Origin: Faecalibacterium sp. UBA1360
GTDB lineage: Bacteria; Bacillota; Clostridia; Oscillospirales; Ruminococcaceae
NCBI GenBank assembly: GCA_002306375.1
Contig: DBRU01000016.1
Span: 59,105 to 65,794, forward strand
DNA length: 6,690 nt
Direction of reading: 5' to 3'
Positions within the stretch are counted from its first letter, which is position 1. Every line of letters begins with the position of its first letter. The notes below the pieces were generated by a model that saw only the letters and a list, made by a program, of their open reading frames with translations, did no database searches and was not told the origin of the DNA. The translations under genes were made by a program, and so were the position numbers. Below, piece by piece: positions 5,636 to 6,690 of the stretch.

Positions 5636-6690
5636 ATGGACTGCTTCCACTACCCGCTGGACACCGAACAGCTTTTGCGCAAAAAGCGCCGCATCCGCCG
5701 CGAACTGCTGGCCCAGCTGCCCAACCCGCTGCACAAAAAGATCGCGATCCTGGGCGGGTCCACCACCAACGAGGTGGCCGACCAGATCGGTCTGTTTCTG
5801 CTCAGCCACGGCATCGAAGCCGAATTCTATCAGTCGGAGTACGGCCAGTACTGGCAGGACGCCATGTTCGGCACGCCCGAACTGGACGAGTTCGAGCCCG
5901 ACGTGATCTATATCCACACCAACTGGCGCAACATCGAACATTTCCCCACCACCTCGGACACGCCCGAGGCCATCGACGCCCTGTGCCAGGCCGAGTACGA
6001 CCGCTTTGCGGCCATGTGGCAGGCTTTGGCGGACAAGTTCCGTTGCCCCATCATCCAGAACAACTTCGACCGTCCCAACTACCGCCTGCTGGGCAACCGG
6101 GACGTGTGGGACGTGCGCGGGCGCACCAACTTCATCGGGCGCCTCAACCAGAAGTTCTATGCCTACGCCGCCGACCATGAAGATTTCTATATCAACGACA
6201 TCGACTACCTGTCCGCCGACTACGGCCTGACGGCCTGGGGCGACGCTTTCTTCTGGCACATGTACAAGTATGCCATGTGCCTGGACGCCATTCCCTCGCT
6301 GGCCAACAGCGTGGCCAACATCATCAAGGCGCTGTACGGCCGCAACAAAAAAGCGCTGGTGCTGGACCTGGACAACACGCTGTGGGGCGGTGTCGTGGGG
6401 GACGACGGGGTGGACGGCATCGCCGTGGGCCCCGAAGTACCCGAAGGCCAGGTCTACGCCGAATTCCAGAGCTACTGCAAAGCCCTCAAATCCATCGGCG
6501 TCGTGCTGGCCGTGGACTCCAAAAACGACGAGGCCAACGCCCTGGCGGGGCTCAACCATCCCGACGGCGTGCTGCGCCCCGATGACTTTGTGGCCATCAA
6601 GGCCAACTGGGACCCCAAGGACCAGAACCTCAAGGCCATTGCCGCCGAGCTGAACCTGGGGGCCGACAGCTTTGTCTTTGCCGACGACAA
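5636..6690 (+). CDS. FkbH-like HAD-IIIC family phosphatase (3' end outside window)
   Basis: ATG at 5636 has AAAGGAG six bases upstream; the frame stays open to the window end, giving 351 complete codons. Residues about 33-215 resemble the SGNH-like N-terminal domain of FkbH proteins, with ILGGSTTNEV (38-47) and IHTNWRNI (93-100). Residues 237 onward are a HAD-IIIC domain: motif I LDLDNTLWGG (243-252, catalytic Asp pair in DLDNT), a second motif VLAVDSKND (290-298), a conserved NWDPKDQNL (324-332) with the Lys, and FADD (348-351) as the acidic motif, cut by the window edge. FkbH enzymes load a glyceryl group from 1,3-bisphosphoglycerate onto an acyl carrier protein in polyketide pathways; relatives occur in surface-glycan and lipid loci. 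A carrier-protein partner would have to lie beyond 6690. The Asp in AVDSKND replaces the Cys often seen there (AVCSKND). Third gene of the probable operon. Confidence 0.9.
   Translation, partial: MDCFHYPLDTEQLLRKKRRIRRELLAQLPNPLHKKIAILGGSTTNEVADQIGLFLLSHGIEAEFYQSEYGQYWQDAMFGTPELDEFEPDVIYIHTNWRNIEHFPTTSDTPEAIDALCQAEYDRFAAMWQALADKFRCPIIQNNFDRPNYRLLGNRDVWDVRGRTNFIGRLNQKFYAYAADHEDFYINDIDYLSADYGLTAWGDAFFWHMYKYAMCLDAIPSLANSVANIIKALYGRNKKALVLDLDNTLWGGVVGDDGVDGIAVGPEVPEGQVYAEFQSYCKALKSIGVVLAVDSKNDEANALAGLNHPDGVLRPDDFVAIKANWDPKDQNLKAIAAELNLGADSFVFADD

Noticed and set aside
4214..6559. 781-codon minus-strand open frame opposite the PHP, TSCPD and FkbH-like genes
   Set aside because: It covers three well-supported plus-strand genes and two promoters, and its low-complexity Val/Gly/His/Gln-rich product has no family features. 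It is a GC-bias artefact.
1..6690. tRNA, rRNA, CRISPR array, insertion sequence or phage remnants
   Set aside because: No cloverleaf with a T-loop motif, no regularly spaced repeats, no transposase or integrase motifs, and no terminal repeats were seen; base composition is even across the genes.

Overview
The window looks like a piece of chromosome from a GC-rich, low-GC-lineage-type Firmicute, most plausibly a gut clostridium of the Oscillospiraceae/Ruminococcaceae (Faecalibacterium/Subdoligranulum/Gemmiger-like). This is an inference. It rests on GC-rich coding sequence with strong C/G third-position bias, AGGAGG-type ribosome binding sites, short AT-rich sigma-A-like promoters embedded in GC-rich DNA, intrinsic hairpin terminators, and a stand-alone TSCPD protein of a kind known from Firmicutes. 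No species can be named from the sequence alone.

Layout. (1) Positions 1-648, plus strand: C-terminal 215 residues of 6-phosphofructokinase, closed by a near-perfect intrinsic terminator at 680-717. (2) Positions 896-2410, minus strand: a complete YifB/ComM-type Mg-chelatase-like AAA+ ATPase, convergent with pfkA. (3) Positions 2411-2618: a divergent intergenic region with a readable promoter on each strand and a run of A-tracts between them. (4) Positions 2619-4301, plus: a complete alpha-D-phosphohexomutase (phosphoglucomutase/phosphomannomutase, PgcA-like), followed by an intrinsic terminator. (5) Positions 4374-6690, plus: a new promoter followed by three closely spaced genes: a PHP-domain phosphoesterase (RNase AM/TrpH-like), an 85-residue TSCPD protein, and the first 351 codons of an FkbH-like HAD-IIIC phosphatase that runs off the window.

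How they fit together. PfkA and the phosphohexomutase are central carbohydrate enzymes (glycolysis; glucose-1-P/glucose-6-P interconversion feeding glycogen and cell-wall nucleotide sugars), but they are separate transcription units with the ATPase gene between them. The ATPase belongs to a family linked to branch migration during natural transformation. The last three genes have 45 and 39 bp gaps and no visible terminator between them, so they probably form one operon. No shared pathway for them is obvious, and this is the least explained part of the window. The FkbH-like gene could be the edge of a glyceryl/acyl-transfer or surface-polymer locus lying beyond 6690.

No tRNA, rRNA, CRISPR array, insertion sequence, phage gene or riboswitch was recognised. 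There is no gene-free stretch longer than 300 bases; the largest is 649-895 (247 bp). Most of the window is ordinary housekeeping sequence. I did not find a clear new system, but I list several points worth a second look.
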